A stretch of DNA of 64,000 nt from contig CM054143.1 of the NCBI GenBank assembly GCA_028751875.1, positions 64,297,840-64,361,839 on the forward strand, given 5' to 3'. Each line of letters starts with the position of its first letter. Positions within the stretch are counted from its first letter, which is position 1. Origin of the DNA: Rapana venosa. Lineage: Eukaryota; Mollusca; Gastropoda; Neogastropoda; Muricidae. Positions 44,695-56,955 of the stretch are shown here, piece after piece. The translations under genes and the position numbers were made by a program. The notes under the pieces were generated by a model. The model did no database searches. It saw only the letters and a list, made by a program, of their open reading frames with translations, and was not told the DNA's origin.

Positions 44695-47390
44695 GAAAAA
44701 TAATAATAATAATAATAAGAAAGAAGAAGAAGAAGAAGAAGAACCCCCAAGAAAAAGAAAAAAGAAATTTATTTTAGCGATATATCTTGCCCAAAAAAAC
44801 CAAAACGCTTGCATTCAACACACCCTTTTCATACAAAAAAATAGCAAAAATTTTTAAAAGAAAATTTAAAAACAAAAGTACACACACACGCCCTTTCGCA
44901 CGCACGCACACCACACATAAAACACACACACACGCGCGCCCCACGCACGAAGCCACGCACGCCCAAAAAAAACCACACACACACAAAAAACAAAACAACA
45001 CACACACACAAAGATTAACACTATGGCAGGGGATGGTTTTTGGGTTTTAGGGAGGGGTTGATTTGAGGTGAAAAAGAGGGGAAAACAGAATTTGGGGAAA
45101 AAATATGTCCCTTTAGGGGTTTGGAAATTTAAAAAAGGGCATAAGTAGGCTTTTCGGGGAATCGAGAGAGGGGGGTCATTCCAATCACTGGACCCGAAAA
45201 AAGAGAAAGAGCGAAAGGCCAACAGTGGATTGGTTTTAAAACCCCACATTGTAAGCGCAAATTTTCTGCAAACAGAGCGGAAAAGGGAAAGAGAAGGAGT
45301 GTAACCGGGTGCCCGTCACAGAAAGGAAAGGGGGGAGCGTGTTTTGTGGGACATTTTTAAAAAGAGGGTATGGTTACGGTTTTTCTCCGTGGCACAGGGG
45401 AGCCCGTGGAGAGAAAAGCACGAAGGAGTTTGTGCTCAAAATTTTTTTTCGAAAAGTCGAGCTACAAAAGTTTTTTAAATTTTTTGAAATGGAATTTTGG
45501 GTTGACGATGTGGCCCGACCAGAAGGGGAAAAATTTTCCCTTTGTCCGTTTTGGAAAAAATGGGAATGACTAGTTTTGGTTAGGGGGGGTCAGTGGCAAG
45601 GGAAATTTTAAACTGATGTTAATACGCAAAAAATTGATAGAAAATGACTGGTTAAGGTTTTGGGGGATTTTAAATTTTGCATTGGGGATGTTGGGCAATA
45701 AAAAACCCCCAAAATAATTTTACAGCAAAGGGGGAAAAAAGGGTTGACGAAAGCCGGGAAATTTAATGGAAATGGTGATGGGAGAAAGTTTTGTTTTTGT
45801 CCCTTTTTAAAAGAGAGATATTTGGGTTTTTTTCTGGATTTAGCTGTTAAATTGTTCTGTTTCATCCGTTTTGGTTTTTTTGAAGGCAAAAAGTACCCCA
45901 TTTGGTTTAATAGAGGGAAAGGGGAAATTTCAGGGGTATTAATGCCAAAAATTGAAAAATAATTGCAAGAAATTTATGGTTGATCTGATTACGGGTTTTT
46001 TATTGAAAAGTTGAGCAGTGTAAGGGAAAAGAACAAGGCCCAGAACTGATCCGGTGGGACTCCCACCCCCATTTGGGAGGGATGGGGGAATTTGTTTTTT
46101 CCAAAAAAGTTGGGAAACAGAAAAGGGATGCCCCGAACCAGGGAAGGTTTTTTGGGGTTGTATTTCCCCGTGTTTTGGCCCGGGAAGAGAAGAAATGAAT
46201 GGTTATAGGTCAAAGGCCCCGTAGAAAAAAAAAACCAAAAAAATTGAGGGAAAAAGAGATTTTCCCTTTAAATCGTGGGCATGTTTGAAGCGTGTTTAAG
46301 GTGTGACTTGGGGGGTCTCCGTGTGTGGGTTGGGGGCTGGAACGGGGGGGGGGGGGGGGGGGGAAGAAGATTTTGGAAAAGAAGGCGTTGAGTTTTTTGA
46401 AACCCCTTTTTCAAGGGGCTTTTGGATAAAGGGAGCTTTTGAAAAGGATGTAATTTTCAAATGTTGGGGTTAGGTTGTGCTTTTTGAGAAAAAGGTTAAC
46501 ATTTCAGTTTTTTAGATTGTTTGGAAAAATTCCCGAAAGAAAGATGAGTTTAATATTTTCTTTATAGTGGGTATGAGGGGGAATGCATGAGTGGGAGAAA
46601 ACAGGGACCCTCGGATAGCATGATTTTATTGTCATTTTAAAATTGTCTTGATTTCTTTTCGGGTTTTTGGGTGAAAGAAAAAGGAGAAAATGCCCCGTGA
46701 ATTTTTGGGTTTAAAGGGGGGCGCAGGTTTTGGGAAAAAAGTCGATCCAGTCTGGAGAATATGTTTTTTGGGCTTTTTTCAAAAAAGAATCAAGAAAATG
46801 TAAAGGAAATTCAGAGTGCTTTTTGGAAAAATCGGGAGGAGCTTGTCTTTGCAGATCCCAAAAAGAGATTGGGGGGGGAAAAAAGAGATTTCAAAGGCGT
46901 AGCATCAAGAACGTGAGCAAATAGTCTTTTTTTTTTTGAACAGATTAAGGTTTAACATTGTTTAATTTTTATTTCGAAAGACTGTTTATTTAAATTTAAT
47001 TTTTTGTTTTTCTCCATTGTCGCTCGGTTGGGCGACATTTTGGGTTTTTCGACAAGAAATTCCAAAGGGGGTACCGGGGGGCCCCAGGGCCTATCAGGAA
47101 AAAAAAGAGGGAAAAGGGGGGGAGTGTTTCTTATCAGCAGTTTGGTACGAACATGTTGTAGTTTTGTGGAAGGGTTTTGTGGGGTTAGGGTTTGTGATAG
47201 GCGTTCAGCAAACTGGGTTTTGAGAAATTTAATTTTTTATGGGTTGAGATTTGGGGACGGGGGACGCACTTTTTTTTTTTTGTTTGGCCTGCAAAGTTGG
47301 GGGAAAAAAAAAGATGGCAGAATGAAACCGAAAGTAGTTCCTTGTGACGGAAACGGACGGACCCAAACTAGGAAATTTTTAGTGAAAGAG
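44695..47390 (-). mobile_element. Degraded L2/CR1-like LINE copy
   Basis: It begins with an (ATA)/(GAA) run (44697-44745, the element's 3' tail), followed by 'gcttgcattcaaca' and a ca-rich stretch as at 59690-59830. It then follows 59850-62020 in order: 'gcataagtaggcttttcgg' (45140), 'agaaagagcgaaaggccaacag' (45200), 'cagaactgatccggtgggac' (46040) and 'aggcgttcagca' (47198). Minus strand. No frame survives. Confidence 0.82.
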
Positions 47391-47399
47391 CCCTTCTAA

Positions 47400-48054
47400 A
47401 AAATTTAAAAATACCTGATTGTGTTAGCTTCATTTACAAACTGGGGGGGGGTAGAGGGGGGTGGGGGTAAAAAAGGGGGAAAGAGAATAGGACACAAAAA
47501 GAAGACAGAAAAAAGGGTTGGAGGGGTAGGGGTAAGGGGGGGAAGTAATAATTTAAAAAAAAAAATGAAAATATTTGACCCAAAAGGGAAAATCCCCTGG
47601 TGTGGCATCCATAGGGAGGAGCTGAGCTTCTCTGTCCCCGGGGCAGAGATGGCAGTGGGGGTTCTCAGGAGGCCCCGGAAGGAGAGACAGAGGGGGGCTT
47701 TGGGGCTGGAAACAAGGCCTTCCATGGAAGGGCAAAACCCACCGGGGCATGAGACCTCAGGTGGGGTGAAAATTTTCTGGCAAAGGGAAATCTTTGCCCG
47801 GGAGTCCTCTTTGGGTTTTTGACAATCCACTTTTAGGGAGTGGGGCCCCTATGGTCCACGCTGAAAAAAGACAATCACTGTATGTAACATTTTACCCCGC
47901 TCCCAGTTCCAGTAAGAAAGGGGTGTGGTTTTTTTAATTATTTTATTTTTTTTTTATTTTAAATTAAAATTTATACCACTTAACGTCACAAAATTTCTGG
48001 GGAAAAAACGGGGGCTCTCCCCCAAGAGTGCGTCGCCACAAGAGCAGCGTACCT

Positions 48055-48085
<31 letters not shown>

Positions 48086-48200
48086 GGTTGGGGGGGGGGG
48101 GGGGGGGGGGGGGGGAGGGGCGTGTCTGTATTTTTTTCCTTTTTGGAAATGGCTTTTTTCTAAAAAATTTTGCTGGGACAAAATCTCTTGTTTGCCGTGG
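47400..48200. repeat. G-rich low-quality stretch with a poly-G tract
   Basis: A g-run of more than 50 bases with few interruptions lies at 48065-48117. The open frames here (Gly- or Pro-rich) come from the smeared sequence. Nothing else is recognisable. Confidence 0.6.
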
Positions 48201-49760
48201 GGTTTTTTTAACTTGCCCGATAATTTTTGAGTAACCACAGGGCTTTGGGGTTTTTTTTGTTCCTCCCAATGACTAGCGCCCCCGACTCCTGGTCTAAAAG
48301 GGTGGGGGAAAAAGTTGGGCCCAAACGGGAAAAGTGTTGTTGGGGGAGCATTGGGGTCCTCCCTTTTTGTTTTTGGGGGATTCAAAGGGTTTTTCCCCCC
48401 TTTTGGGAAGCGAGAAATTTTTTCGATGGGGGCCTCTTCTGGAGGTTCCCCTGGAAAAGGGTTCCCGCATGTGAAAAGGGGAACTTGCACTTAAACCCCT
48501 TCATCAAAAAGGGTTTGCTATCGTGTCCGGGGCTGTCATTTTCGATCCTTCAATTGGGCTTGGGGCTTTCATTGGGAAGTCATGATGATCGAAGGCAGCG
48601 ACCATTTTCCCGGTCATCTTAATTTAGAACAAGGTGGTTGGGAATCCTAAAACAGAGCAGTTCGATTTCAGTGGGAAATTGGGGTCAATAGGTGGACCCC
48701 TTTTGGCATTAAAAAATTAAAATTAAACTTGGGCCGCAAACGATCTGGGGGGGGCATTGAGGCACTTTTCTACAGTCCCCCGAGAAATTTGTGCCTTAAA
48801 TGGTGATTGGGCCCCGGGGCCCCGGGTGGGTTTGGGTTTATTAGGAAAGGGCCCCCGCTATTGAAGGCAGAGGGAAACCCCCAAAAAGCGCCTGGGTTTT
48901 TCAACAGCTGTCTCCCGGGCAGTGTTTGGGCCCCCCAAAACTGAGGGGCCCAAATCACCCATGTTTTTAAACCCGCATTGCACGAGGTTTTGGAAAGCCT
49001 TTTTTGTTCCCTGCTTAAAAGGGAGGGCATTTCGGAAGGGGTGGGGTGGGTTTTGCATGGGTAAAGGGGAAAAAAAAGCCCCCCACTCCCGTTTATCATC
49101 CCGAAAATTGGAAAATTTGTCTGGTTACGATGGGGTTCGGGGTAACCCGCTGGCCACCACCCTGAAAAAAAAAATTCCCTTTATTTCCAGAGGCCAACGT
49201 TTTTAAAGGGCAAAAAAAAATTGAAAAAAGGTTTTTTTAAAATTTTTTCCCAGAACAAATTTTTTTAATTTGCATTTCCCCCTTTTCCGGTTAAAAAGTT
49301 CCTTTCGTTATTTTGGCAAGACCTTGGCCCGGGCCTGACCAAATTCCCCTACGCTTTCCAAAAAATTTCCCCCCGGCAGTTACCTGCAAATTTCCCGAAA
49401 ATTTATTGCAAATTTGGAAAGACTGGGTTTTTTTCTTCTTTCATGGGCCCGATGGGTTTTTGTCATTCTACCCAAAACCCCCCCATAAGGATTTTTAAAA
49501 AACCCCCGCAACTAAGACCCCTGGGAAATCCCCAGCTGCTCAGAAATTTTTCTGGAAAGATGGTCTTTTCCCTTTTCCCGGGTGGCAAAATTTGGGAAAA
49601 AAGGGGCCTTCTGGGAAAAGGGGAAAAGTGTTGGGTTCTGCAAGAACCGTTGCACCCTTGGGCCTTTTCAGGCCCCTGGAATGCTGTTCAAACTCATCTA
49701 TCTGCTCCCCTAATCCCTTTGGGGGGGAAAAGGTAAAAGAGGGGAAGAACCCCTTGCCCC
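48200..49760 (+). mobile_element. Degraded I/Jockey-like LINE: endonuclease end and RT start
   Basis: Plus-strand relics: EGSDHFP near 48587-48612 (the SDH motif of APE endonucleases), GPDQIP near 49325-49350, an IWKDWVF stretch, and KPPHKD followed by RPLG (49480-49530), which is the start of an I-like RT. The strand and family agree with the RNase H part at 53876-55060, so it could be the 5' half of the same element. Bases 49760-52400 show no motif I can support. Confidence 0.5.
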
Positions 49761-52375
49761 TCGCCCCAACCTCGGTTGTTAAAATGTGGGTTTAGGAAAC
49801 TCCCTTTCCCCTCCATTCAGTGATAATTTTTGCCCCTTTATTTTTTTCGGCCTGCCTTTGGGCCCCCCTCCCTAAACCTGTTTTTCCCTTTCATTTGGGG
49901 CTTGGGGAGCCCCTCTGATCTTTTTTCCTGTCCATAACATCTGGGGGCTTTCCCTTTCTTGACTGTGGTCAGTGGGCTTTTTAGGGTTTACTTGTTGGGG
50001 AAAAGGGTTTGGGTTGGGCTTCCCTTTATTTGGGAAAAGTGGTCCCTGTTTTGAAAAAGCCCAAAGGGGTTTCGAGGGATTTAAACTCCAAAGCCCGGGG
50101 TCCTCCCTTTGGGGAGATCTGCATTCAAATTTTAAAGGGTTGCCGGGATACGATTTGATGCCAGTGGGATTTTAGGGTTTCTTGACCTTTGGGCCCGAGA
50201 GAGATAAGTTGGTTTTCCAGAAAGGTTTGAGCTTCACCATTTCTGAAATGTTTGCGTCTTTGAGGAAATTTTAGATTGGACCTTCCTTTTTTAATTAAAA
50301 GCTCCCAAAGAACGGAAGTGATCACAAAAATTTTTTTTCCCTTTACTTTGATCTTGGGAGTTTATTGGTTTGGGGACTATTTGTCATGATAAATTTTCCC
50401 CTCGGCACTGAAACTCCCTAAAGTTAAACCCGGGGGGATTTTCACGGTTTGGGCCAAATAGGGTTGGGCTAGTTTCCCGTTTGTTTCCTGCCAGTCGTTG
50501 AATCATCGGGTTTCAGTTTTGGGCCCCCTTTTTTGAAAAAGCGCATATTTTTTGCCCTCTTTTTTTTTAGTTGGGAAAAAGGGTTAATTTATACGTTGGG
50601 GAAAAGGGATTTTTCAGAAACCCGGGGATTAGGGGTTTTTATGGTCATTCTGCCTTTGGCCCGGGCCCAAATTTGGAGAAAGGCGGGTTTCCCCGTTGCG
50701 GGGGTTCCAAATGTCTGAAATTTTTGAGGGAAAATGGGATCCCAAGGGGCCCTCCCGTCTGAAAACTGTCTCCTTTTAAAAAAAAGCACAACATTCTCAA
50801 GTCGGTTTACCAGGGGTTTTGGGGATGCGCCTTTTTTTTGGAGGGTTTTGCTCTTTACCCCCACAGGGAGTACTTTTGTAGAAGTTTTTAGAGAAAAGTT
50901 ACAACTTTGTGGTTTTTCAAGGTGGGTTATGGGTGGAGGGTAAAAGATTTGTTTTCGTAAAAGAAGATGAAGTGCATGCAACCCCTAACCCAAATTCAGA
51001 GAACAAATTTTGACTTTGGTTTATTCGTTGGGAAAATTTCCAAAATCCCGGCCAAAATTCCCTTTGGGGGTTTTTTTTTATATTCCCGCGGCTTTAATTC
51101 CCAAAATTTAAATTCCCAAAACCTGAGAATGTCCTGCCCAGTTTGAATCTCCTGCGGGTGAATGCCCCTAATGGGGGGTGGGAGATCATGGGAAAACCCG
51201 CGTATGGGTTTTTAAGGCGGGGGGTGTCTCCAAGTTGATTATGGTTGTAAGGTCTATGGGTCGGCGAGCATTTTTGTAATTGAAAGCAGACCCCCCTTTA
51301 CCACCAGGGGGGTCAGAATTTTGGGTTTTTGGGGACCCTTTTGGGCCCGCCAGTGTTAGTTTAAAAAAAGTGGAAGTAGGAGCCCCTGTTTGAAGAACAG
51401 TGGCCCGAAGCTGACCCCTGAAACTACAATATGAAACTATTGGGGTCAACAAAAAACCCTGCTTACGATTGGGTTTTTAAACCCCCCGTTTAAGGCCAAA
51501 TTCGGAAAAACTTCTTCTGTTTCCCCCCCACCCCGAGGATTCGGGTCCCTTTGGAAACCCCTGGGGTGCAGGAAGGTTTTGGGGGGTATGTGTTGGTCCC
51601 CCCTTTTTCCCCCCCCAGTGGGCCCTGTTGGGTTTATGGGGAATTCCCGGTGGTTGCTTTTATCTGGCTTTTTAAAATAGGAAGGTCATGACCGGGTTTA
51701 CACTTACAGGTTTTTTCAAAGTTGTGTCAGTCGGGACCTGTCCACACAAGCATTTTTTTCAAAGGGGGAAGTCCCGAAAGGGGGGGGCCCCGCGCCACCG
51801 CTGTGCCACCATAAGGGGTATGCGTTTCCCCTGACTGCCCCCCTTTTGGGTTTTTGGGGTGCACGGCTGAATTTGTGTCTTTTTTTGTCCCCGAAAAAAT
51901 GTTTTTGGGATTGGGGGAAAAAGCTTCTTGGGGATGGAAAGATTTGCTCCCTTTTAAAACCAGGGGTATTAAATTGTAAAACCCCCCCCGAAAAACAAAC
52001 CACCCAAGCTTCAAGGTTTTTACTTTTCCCTTTACCAGGACGGGTGTGCTTTTGTTTTGGTAAAAGGAAATTCCCGGGGCACATGCGCATTTGAGGCAAA
52101 AAAAGGGGAGACCCAAACCACCAGGGGGGCCAAAGGGAGAAGGAAAATCCCCAAAGGGCTACCATGCCAAAAAAAGGGGAAATTTTAAAAACCCAAAGTG
52201 AACAGCGCTCCCCGTCCCTTGGAGGAAGAATTGGGGGGCTCGACGGACAACAAACTTTTTCCCCATTCGCCCCAAATAACCTGAAACAAGTTTTTACTTA
52301 AAGTGGTCCAAAAAAAAAAAAGGGAAAAAGCAAAACCCCGGCCCCACACACGGGTTATTCCAATTTCCCCCCCGG

Positions 52376-52639
52376 TTAAATTTTAAGGGAAGGGAACCCC
52401 CAATGGTGTGTGGCTTGTGAAGTCGGGTAACCATCAAGCAACTTTTTCTTGAGTGTCGAGAAGTCCAAGATATTAGGCACAAGCAATTTCCTGCAGACTC
52501 CCTGGAGATCCTTTTTTAGGATGTTACCTAACTTCCTGAGAGAATCTGGCTTTTTCCATTTGATCTGAGTGAAAGTGTTACAGTTGGTTAATAAGAACAA
52601 GGTCGTTTTAAGGAATCTGGTTTTGGGTTTTTTTTCCAT
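52376..52639 (-). other. Unassigned open frame at the edge of the clean sequence
   Basis: An 87-codon minus frame with KWKKPDSLRKLGNILKKDL and DGYPTSQATHHWG. I do not recognise it, and its C-terminal end lies in low-quality sequence. It could be a retroelement relic. Confidence 0.2.
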
Positions 52640-52867
52640 TTTATGTGCATTTGATGTGGTTTTCCCACAACGCAGTGCCTGTCTTGGGTTGACCCTTATG
52701 GTTGGCCGGGGTGTTGCTAAAAGGAATGACAGTAGAGTTGGTTTTATATCCTGTTTTAATCTGTAAATAGCTGCACAGTTTTAATCTGAGATTTAAAAGT
52801 TGATGAGGTGACAGCCCTGATATGGTCTCTGTGGTCGGAGGGGCTATAAACAACAGGATTGGATTGG
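52640..52867 (+). mobile_element. Retroposon 3' end with (TTGGA)n tail
   Basis: 'tggtctctgtggtcggagg' followed by 'ataaacaacag' and ttgga/attgg repeats looks like the 3' end of a LINE or SINE common in invertebrate genomes. No body is recognised. Confidence 0.4.
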
Positions 52868-53150
52868 ATTGCACCAGTGCAGTTCTTGTCCAAGGCACGG
52901 TTAGAAAATGGTTTCATACCTCAGTGGGAGTCGTCAAGGCTGTCTCCTATCGCCGACACTGTTCAATGTCTTCCTTGAGTGCATAATGACTGATGCCATA
53001 GAAGATCACACTGGCACAGTCAGTATTAGAGGGCAAACAATCAACAACCTCAGGTTTGCCGATGACATCGACGGACTGGCAGGAAACGAACAGGAACTAG
53101 CCAACCTAGTGTACCACGTGGACGAAACATCCTCCAGGTATGGCATGGAG
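52868..53150 (+). mobile_element. RTE-like LINE RT fragment with intact FADD box
   Basis: After a frameshifted start (SAVLVQG-like), the plus frame reads SRQGCLLSPTLFNVFLECIM, TINNLRFADDIDGLAGNEQE and ETSSRYGMEI. These are RT motifs 4-6, including the catalytic FADD. It stops at a (TAA)n run at 53150, the tail of the next insertion. Confidence 0.85.
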
Positions 53151-53166
53151 ATAATAATAATAATGA

Positions 53167-53216
<50 letters not shown>

Positions 53217-53330
53217 AATGGAATTTATGGCACCGTATCTTGCAAAAACAAATCAAAGTGCTTGCATTCATCTTACTCTTACACATACATCACGTTACAA
53301 TTAATAGCTTTTACAAATTCAAATGTATAC
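53150..53330 (-). mobile_element. L2/CR1-like LINE 3' end with TAA/TAC tail
   Basis: ata and tac triplets (53150-53216) are followed by 'aatggaatttatggcacc', 'gcttgcattcatc' and 'caaattcaaatgtatac', matching 59660-59785. On the minus strand this is only the last 120 bases of the element plus its tail. Confidence 0.8.
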
Positions 53331-53361
53331 ACACTCACACACGCACGCACGCACACACACG

Positions 53362-53455
<94 letters not shown>

Positions 53456-53456
53456 C
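53330..53456. repeat. CA microsatellite
   Basis: ca runs with cg-containing interruptions. The same run sits at the same place in every copy of the L2-like LINE (also at 55341 and 59791). Confidence 0.95.
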
Positions 53457-53458
53457 TG

Positions 53459-53798
53459 GGGGTCGGGATAGCCTAGTGGTTAGAACATTGCGCTCGCAAT
53501 CTGACGACTCGGGTTCGATTCCCGTTCAAGGGGATATTTTCCCCAGAAGTTAACATCAGTGCAGACTCCACTCTCCCCAAAAGTCATTCGGATGAGACTA
53601 TAAACTGAGGCCCCGTGTGCGAACGCACGCAGAACATCTTGCGCACACGTTAAATCCTGTTCCGCTTTTCGTAAGAGTAGGCCATTGTGTGCCGGTGGGA
53701 ACAGATGACAGAATTTACAAAACGGCATACACACGGGGACTGGATGTAATTAAGCACATAAGTGCGTATTCCATTATCGTCAATATAAAAGAATAAAA

Positions 53799-53799
<1 letters not shown>
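53459..53799 (+). mobile_element. Full-length tRNA-derived SINE
   Basis: The head contains a RNA polymerase III A box (tagcctagtgg, 53469-53479) and B box (ggttcgattcc, 53512-53522), 32 bases apart, as in a tRNA. The head is not a functional tRNA gene because no acceptor stem closes. The body has 'ttcggatgagactataaact' and 'ggccccgtgtgc', a motif shared by many invertebrate SINEs, and the 3' end is 'acacggggactgg', 'aagcacataagtgcgtattcc' and a short A-rich tail. At least five partial or degraded copies lie in the window (419, 4588, 39960, 42870, 57430). It would be mobilised by a partner LINE. Confidence 0.85.

Positions 53800-53874
<75 letters not shown>
53797..53874. repeat. CA microsatellite after the SINE tail
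   Basis: About 38 uninterrupted ca units directly after the SINE's A-rich end. Confidence 0.97.
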
Positions 53875-53875
53875 T

Positions 53876-55160
53876 TTTAATACGCTCAAAATTTATGGAC
53901 AAGAAGTTTATTTTTCTGTTGCAGATTATCTTCTTAAAAAATTACAAAGTTTAGACAGTAAAGCCATAAAAATAGCACTTGGTGTTCCAGTCCATGCTAA
54001 CATAACTAATACTTATAAAGAAGCACAGTTACTCTCTCTTTCTGATTAGCCATATCAAAGTATGTGATTCGAAGTCTCTCTGTTCCAAACTCAGTAAAAG
54101 GGGAAATTCTTATGAATCAAGACACTTATTATCCAGAACGAGCAAGCACTATTTCATTTCTGCTGCCAATTAAAGATTATACAGATTCATTAATGAAAGA
54201 CATTGGTATTGACCTAACAACAATTCCAATTTTTCCAATGGTTCCTCAAATGCCTCCTTGAGAACATATATCAGCTAACTTTGACACTGACTACAAGGAT
54301 GTAAAAAAGAATGAAGATCAAAATGTGCTCACCGTTGATGTAAAAAGTCACATTGAAAGTAATTATGGTAAATATTTAAAAGTGTATACTGATGGATCTG
54401 TACTGGAATCAGGAAGAAATGGGGCAGCATTTGTGATTCCTGTTTTAAAAGTACAAAAATCATTTCATTTAGGAAAACATTTTTCTATTTTTAAGCATGA
54501 AATGTTTGCAATCCTTATAGCCGTGAATTTATTGTCAAATACTGAGCTTGATATTCGCCACATTCTTTTTTGCGTTGACTCAAAAGCAGTATTGATGGCG
54601 CTAAAGCACTGGCAGGAGAACATAAAGAAAGATATTTATTTGAGATTAAATTCTTGATACATTGTATTGCAAGCAGAGGCATACAAATAACTTTTTGCTG
54701 GGTGCCTTCTCACTGTGGAATATATTGGAATGAGTTGGTTGATTCTTTAGCAAAGCAAGGTGCCTCTGATTGCAACATTGAAACATTTGATTCTAATCTC
54801 GCTTTGTCCTCGCATGAAATTAATGCTAAATTGATGAATTGTATGCATTCCAAAATGAAGAAAACACACTTTGAAAACATTTCTTGCTCACGGAAAGTAG
54901 AAATTTTAATATATAAAATTAGGCTAAATGCATGTAACACCAAATACTCTAAAAATATGACATGTTGCTGTTCTCAATCTCTTTCAATCTACCATTTATT
55001 GGTTAATTGCCCAATCATAATGACCTGTTTAAAAGGAAACGAATAGATATTCATAAAAAAAATGCTACTGTTCAAGAAGCTTTATATGACTCTCAGCAGT
55101 TCATAGCATCAGTTGCTGAGATTATATATTCTTCCCCAGTAAGACCTCTACTGTAGATAG
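53876..55160 (+). mobile_element. I-like LINE: RT thumb and C-terminal RNase H
   Basis: The left part gives a broken YFSVADYLLKKLQ...ALGVPVHANITNTY, the usual end of the RT domain. From 54325 an RNase H domain follows: VYTDGSVLESG, FKHEMFAILIA, FCVDSKAVLMAL, then after one frame change CWVPSHCGIYWNELVDSLAKQ, with all four acidic positions D, E, D, D visible. A cysteine/histidine stretch (CCCSQSLSIYHLLVNCP) lies near 54960-55015. RNase H at the C-terminus is characteristic of the I group. The frame break at 54654 and a stop near 54050 make it non-functional, but it is one of the less decayed elements here. Confidence 0.85.
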
Positions 55161-55185
55161 TTGTGAGAATATAAATATACGTACA

Positions 55186-55188
<3 letters not shown>

Positions 55189-55233
<45 letters not shown>

Positions 55234-55337
55234 AGAGAAGAGAGAGAAAAGAGAGAGATCAGAGAGAGAGAGAGAGAGATGTTGGTTTGAATGCGGGTGT
55301 GTCCTTACCACCAATTAGTGAATGGACATTAAACAAA

Positions 55338-55408
<71 letters not shown>
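55189..55408. repeat. GA and CA microsatellites
   Basis: ga runs at 55189-55280 and ca runs at 55341-55407. The latter marks the 3' part of the L2-like LINE. Confidence 0.95.
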
Positions 55409-56955
55409 TTGCGCACTTTGGCAGGGTGATGAGGGTTTTGGCTGTAGGGAGCAAGGACAGAAATGAGATAAAACAAGAGGGGAGAATCTTAGGTCTGAAA
55501 TTAATGTGTCTAGAGGCTGGATTTAAAAGTGTCATAAGTAGGCTTTTGGCAAAGGTAGAGAGGGAGGTCATTCCAGATCGATGGACCAGCAATAGAGAAA
55601 GAGCGACGGCCGACGGTGGATTGGTTGAATCTAGGTATTGGTAAGCACAAGGTATCTGCGCAGAGCGAAGGGAACGAGAAGGAGTGTACAGGTTAAGACA
55701 TTCACAGAGGTAGGAAGGTGCTGTTTTGTGGAGACATTTGTAACAGAGGGTACTGATCTTATAGTTAACTCTCTGTGACACAGGTAGCCAGTGCAGAGAT
55801 TGCAAGAGAGGAGTAATGTGCTCAGATTTTTTTTCTTTCTGAGGACTAGTCGAGCTAAAGAGTTTTGTATACGTTGAAGGGAGTGGATAGATGGTGCTGG
55901 CAGACCAACCAGAAGAGAATTGCAATAGTCCGGACGTGAGAGAATGAAGGACATGACTAGTGTGGATGATGCATCAGTGGACAGGTACTTTCGAACTGTA
56001 TTAATATGCCGTAATTGATAGTAGTACGACTGGCAGGTCTGGGTGATGAATTTGTGCATGGAAAGTGTGTTGTCGATAATGACCCCTAGATATTTTACAG
56101 CAGTGGATAGAGGGACTAACGTATTGCCGAATTCTATTGAAGCTGTTGTGATGAAAGAGGGTTTGTGTTTGGTCCCTACAAGCAGGGCTTCAGTTTTCTC
56201 TGCATTTAGCTGTAACTTGTTCTGTATCATCCAATTTTGGATATCTTGAAGACAGTAGAACATATTTGTCAATAGAGAAGGCAAATTTTCAGGAGTATCA
56301 CTGCTGAGAATCTGAGAGTCATCTGCATAAAAATGGTGGCTGATCTGATGAAGATTTATGATATCTGAAAGTGGAGTAGTGTAGAGAGTGAAAAGGACAG
56401 GGCCGAGAACTGATCCCTATGGGACTCCGCATTCCAGTTTGGCGGGTGTTGATTGAATCTTGTTTACTGCAACTGTGCGGAATCAGTCTGTAGGGTATGA
56501 ACTGAACCAGGTGATGGCTGTGCCTTTAATACCGAAAAATTTTTTTGGAGACGGGAGAGAAGAATTGAATGGTCTATAGTGTCGAAAGCTGCAGATAAGT
56601 CGAGAAGAGTGAGAAGGGAGATTTTCCCTGAGTCATGTTTAACATGTGGACTAGGGTATTTTCGGTGCTGTGGTTGACATGATAGGCAGACTGAAAAGGG
56701 GGAAGCAGATTGTTGGAATGAAGATGGTTGTTGAGTTGTTTCAGAACAACTTTTTCAAGGACTTTAGGGACGAACGGTAGGTTCTTCAGAGTGTTGGGAT
56801 CGAGGTCGTGGGTTTTTTTGAGTAGAGGTGTAACTATTGCCGTTTTTAGAGCTGTTGGGAAAATTCCTGAAAGAAGTGTTGAGTTTACTATTTTTGTTAT
56901 GGTGAATATAAGCTGTGGAAGGCATTGAGTGAAAAGAGAAGCAGGCACAGGATCA
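55409..56955 (-). mobile_element. L2/CR1-like LINE, 5'-truncated copy
   Basis: Minus-strand motifs from right to left: LDPVPASLFTQCLPQL and FPTALKTAIVTPLLKK (56780-56950), LPFVPKVLEKVVLKQLN, QSAYHVNHSTENTL (56650-56700), QNKLQLNAEKTEALLVG (56170-56230), VKYLGVIID, YLSTDASSTLV, SRPDYCNSLLVGLP, then TPLLQSLHWLPVSQRVNYKI and a C-terminal part to about 55410. It is frame-broken at two or more places. It starts abruptly at about 56955, where a plus-strand RTE-like fragment abuts. It is a close relative of 59630-62110. Confidence 0.88.

Larger units (their letters stand above)
29700..52400. other. Low-quality block: bases smeared into homopolymers
   Basis: Throughout this interval many positions have become a copy of a neighbouring base, giving constant runs of 3-6 g, c, a or t. 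Where a clean counterpart exists (1-4842, 53459-53799, 59630-62060) the difference is clearly this smearing plus small indels, on both strands and in all sequence types. The change is abrupt at about 29700 and about 52400. This looks like a consensus or gap-filling artefact rather than biology. Open frames inside it should not be trusted. Sub-features recognised by their clean relatives are listed separately. Bases 29700-32630 have no relative in the window and contain only short gaca and ga runs near 30320-30440 and a ga/ct-rich patch near 31820-31860 and 32190-32270. Confidence 0.85.

Noticed and set aside
43173..49800. Many 60-180 codon frames in the low-quality block, some Gly- or Pro-rich
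   Set aside because: Both strands are open at once and the base pattern is smeared; clean relatives show no such genes.
29700..52400. Biological hypermutation such as repeat-induced mutation or RNA editing
   Set aside because: Those act on particular base changes. Here all bases are replaced by neighbouring bases with sharp borders, which fits a sequencing or consensus fault.
53461..53532. tRNA gene
   Set aside because: A and B boxes are present, but there is no closing acceptor stem, the sequence continues into a SINE body, and several partial copies exist.
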